Source of the DNA: Rhizobium gallicum bv. gallicum R602sp
GTDB taxonomy: Bacteria; Pseudomonadota; Alphaproteobacteria; Rhizobiales; Rhizobiaceae
Direction: 5' to 3'
NCBI RefSeq assembly: GCF_000816845.1
Contig: NZ_CP006877.1
Location: 3,653,501 to 3,717,500, forward strand
DNA length: 64,000 nt
Shown here: in pieces, positions 61,525 to 64,000 of the stretch
How the letters are laid out: every line of letters begins with the position of its first letter
How positions within the stretch are numbered: position 1 is the stretch's first letter
Program-made: the position numbers and the translations under genes
Notes under the pieces: generated by a model
Database searches by the model: none
Told to the model about the DNA's origin: nothing
What the model saw: only the letters and a program-made list of their open reading frames with translations

Positions 61525-64000
<2,476 letters not shown>

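Overview
The window looks like an alphaproteobacterium of the Rhizobiales, most likely a Rhizobium, Agrobacterium or Sinorhizobium relative. The evidence is the high GC, the dense set of ABC sugar-uptake operons with UgpC/MsmX-type ATPases, the glycerol operon glpD-S-T-P-Q-U-V in the order known from Rhizobium, and an rRNA operon ending 23S - 5S - tRNA-fMet. No similarity search was run. Names come from motifs, lengths and gene order read directly from the sequence.

Layout. (1) 1-1691: the start of an RND efflux operon with its TetR regulator and a long operator palindrome, then an OsmC peroxidase. (2) 1992-17566: a galactoside/galactonate-type sugar locus with an FCD-GntR regulator, galactonate dehydratase (dgoD), DoxX, two SDR dehydrogenases, an orphan nucleotide cyclase, a LacI regulator, a PhyH-type dioxygenase, an SMP-30 lactonase, a GH2 glycosidase and a four-gene sugar ABC importer. 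(3) 17793-21103: an EEP phosphohydrolase, a UPF0104 membrane protein and a phospholipase D, a membrane-lipid type trio. (4) 21286-29683: a TIM-barrel isomerase and the glycerol ABC/GlpD operon with a recognisable promoter. (5) 29889-37082: a second sugar ABC importer whose operon ends in an unusual Gfo/Idh/MocA-aldo/keto-reductase fusion, with a divergent AraC regulator. (6) 37420-42106: a Cache-HAMP-PAS histidine kinase with a single-domain receiver and a FixJ-like regulator. (7) 42159-48787: two small orphan genes, then a four-carbon sugar-acid locus (OtnK, OtnI, LtnD-like, MFS permease) facing a LacI regulator across three perfect operator palindromes.

(8) 48974-61119 is accessory DNA. It begins with a VapBC-type toxin-antitoxin pair, pseudogene scraps (restriction-endonuclease-like, LysR) and a DUF6429 gene. 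From 51646 to 61119 a segment is bracketed by a 38-bp perfect direct repeat whose right copy lies 5 bp beyond the 3' end of tRNA-fMet. It carries an IS4-type scrap, a HlyD/DUF2955 export pair, an AI-2E family membrane protein, a frameshifted K+ channel, an OmpA-DUF2092 protein, nested IS remnants (ISNCY, IS256 and ISL3 types) and a two-gene module: a Fic protein with a degenerate catalytic motif, overlapped by a SIR2-like gene cut off at the junction with the rRNA operon.

(9) 61125-64000: tRNA-fMet, 5S and most of the 23S rRNA, all on the minus strand; the 5' part of the 23S gene and the 16S gene lie outside the window.

Most of the core is ordinary rhizobial carbon-uptake gene content. The parts most worth a second look are the Fic/SIR2 module, the tRNA-adjacent repeat-bounded segment, the phased repeats in front of the Fic gene, and the triple LacI operator.
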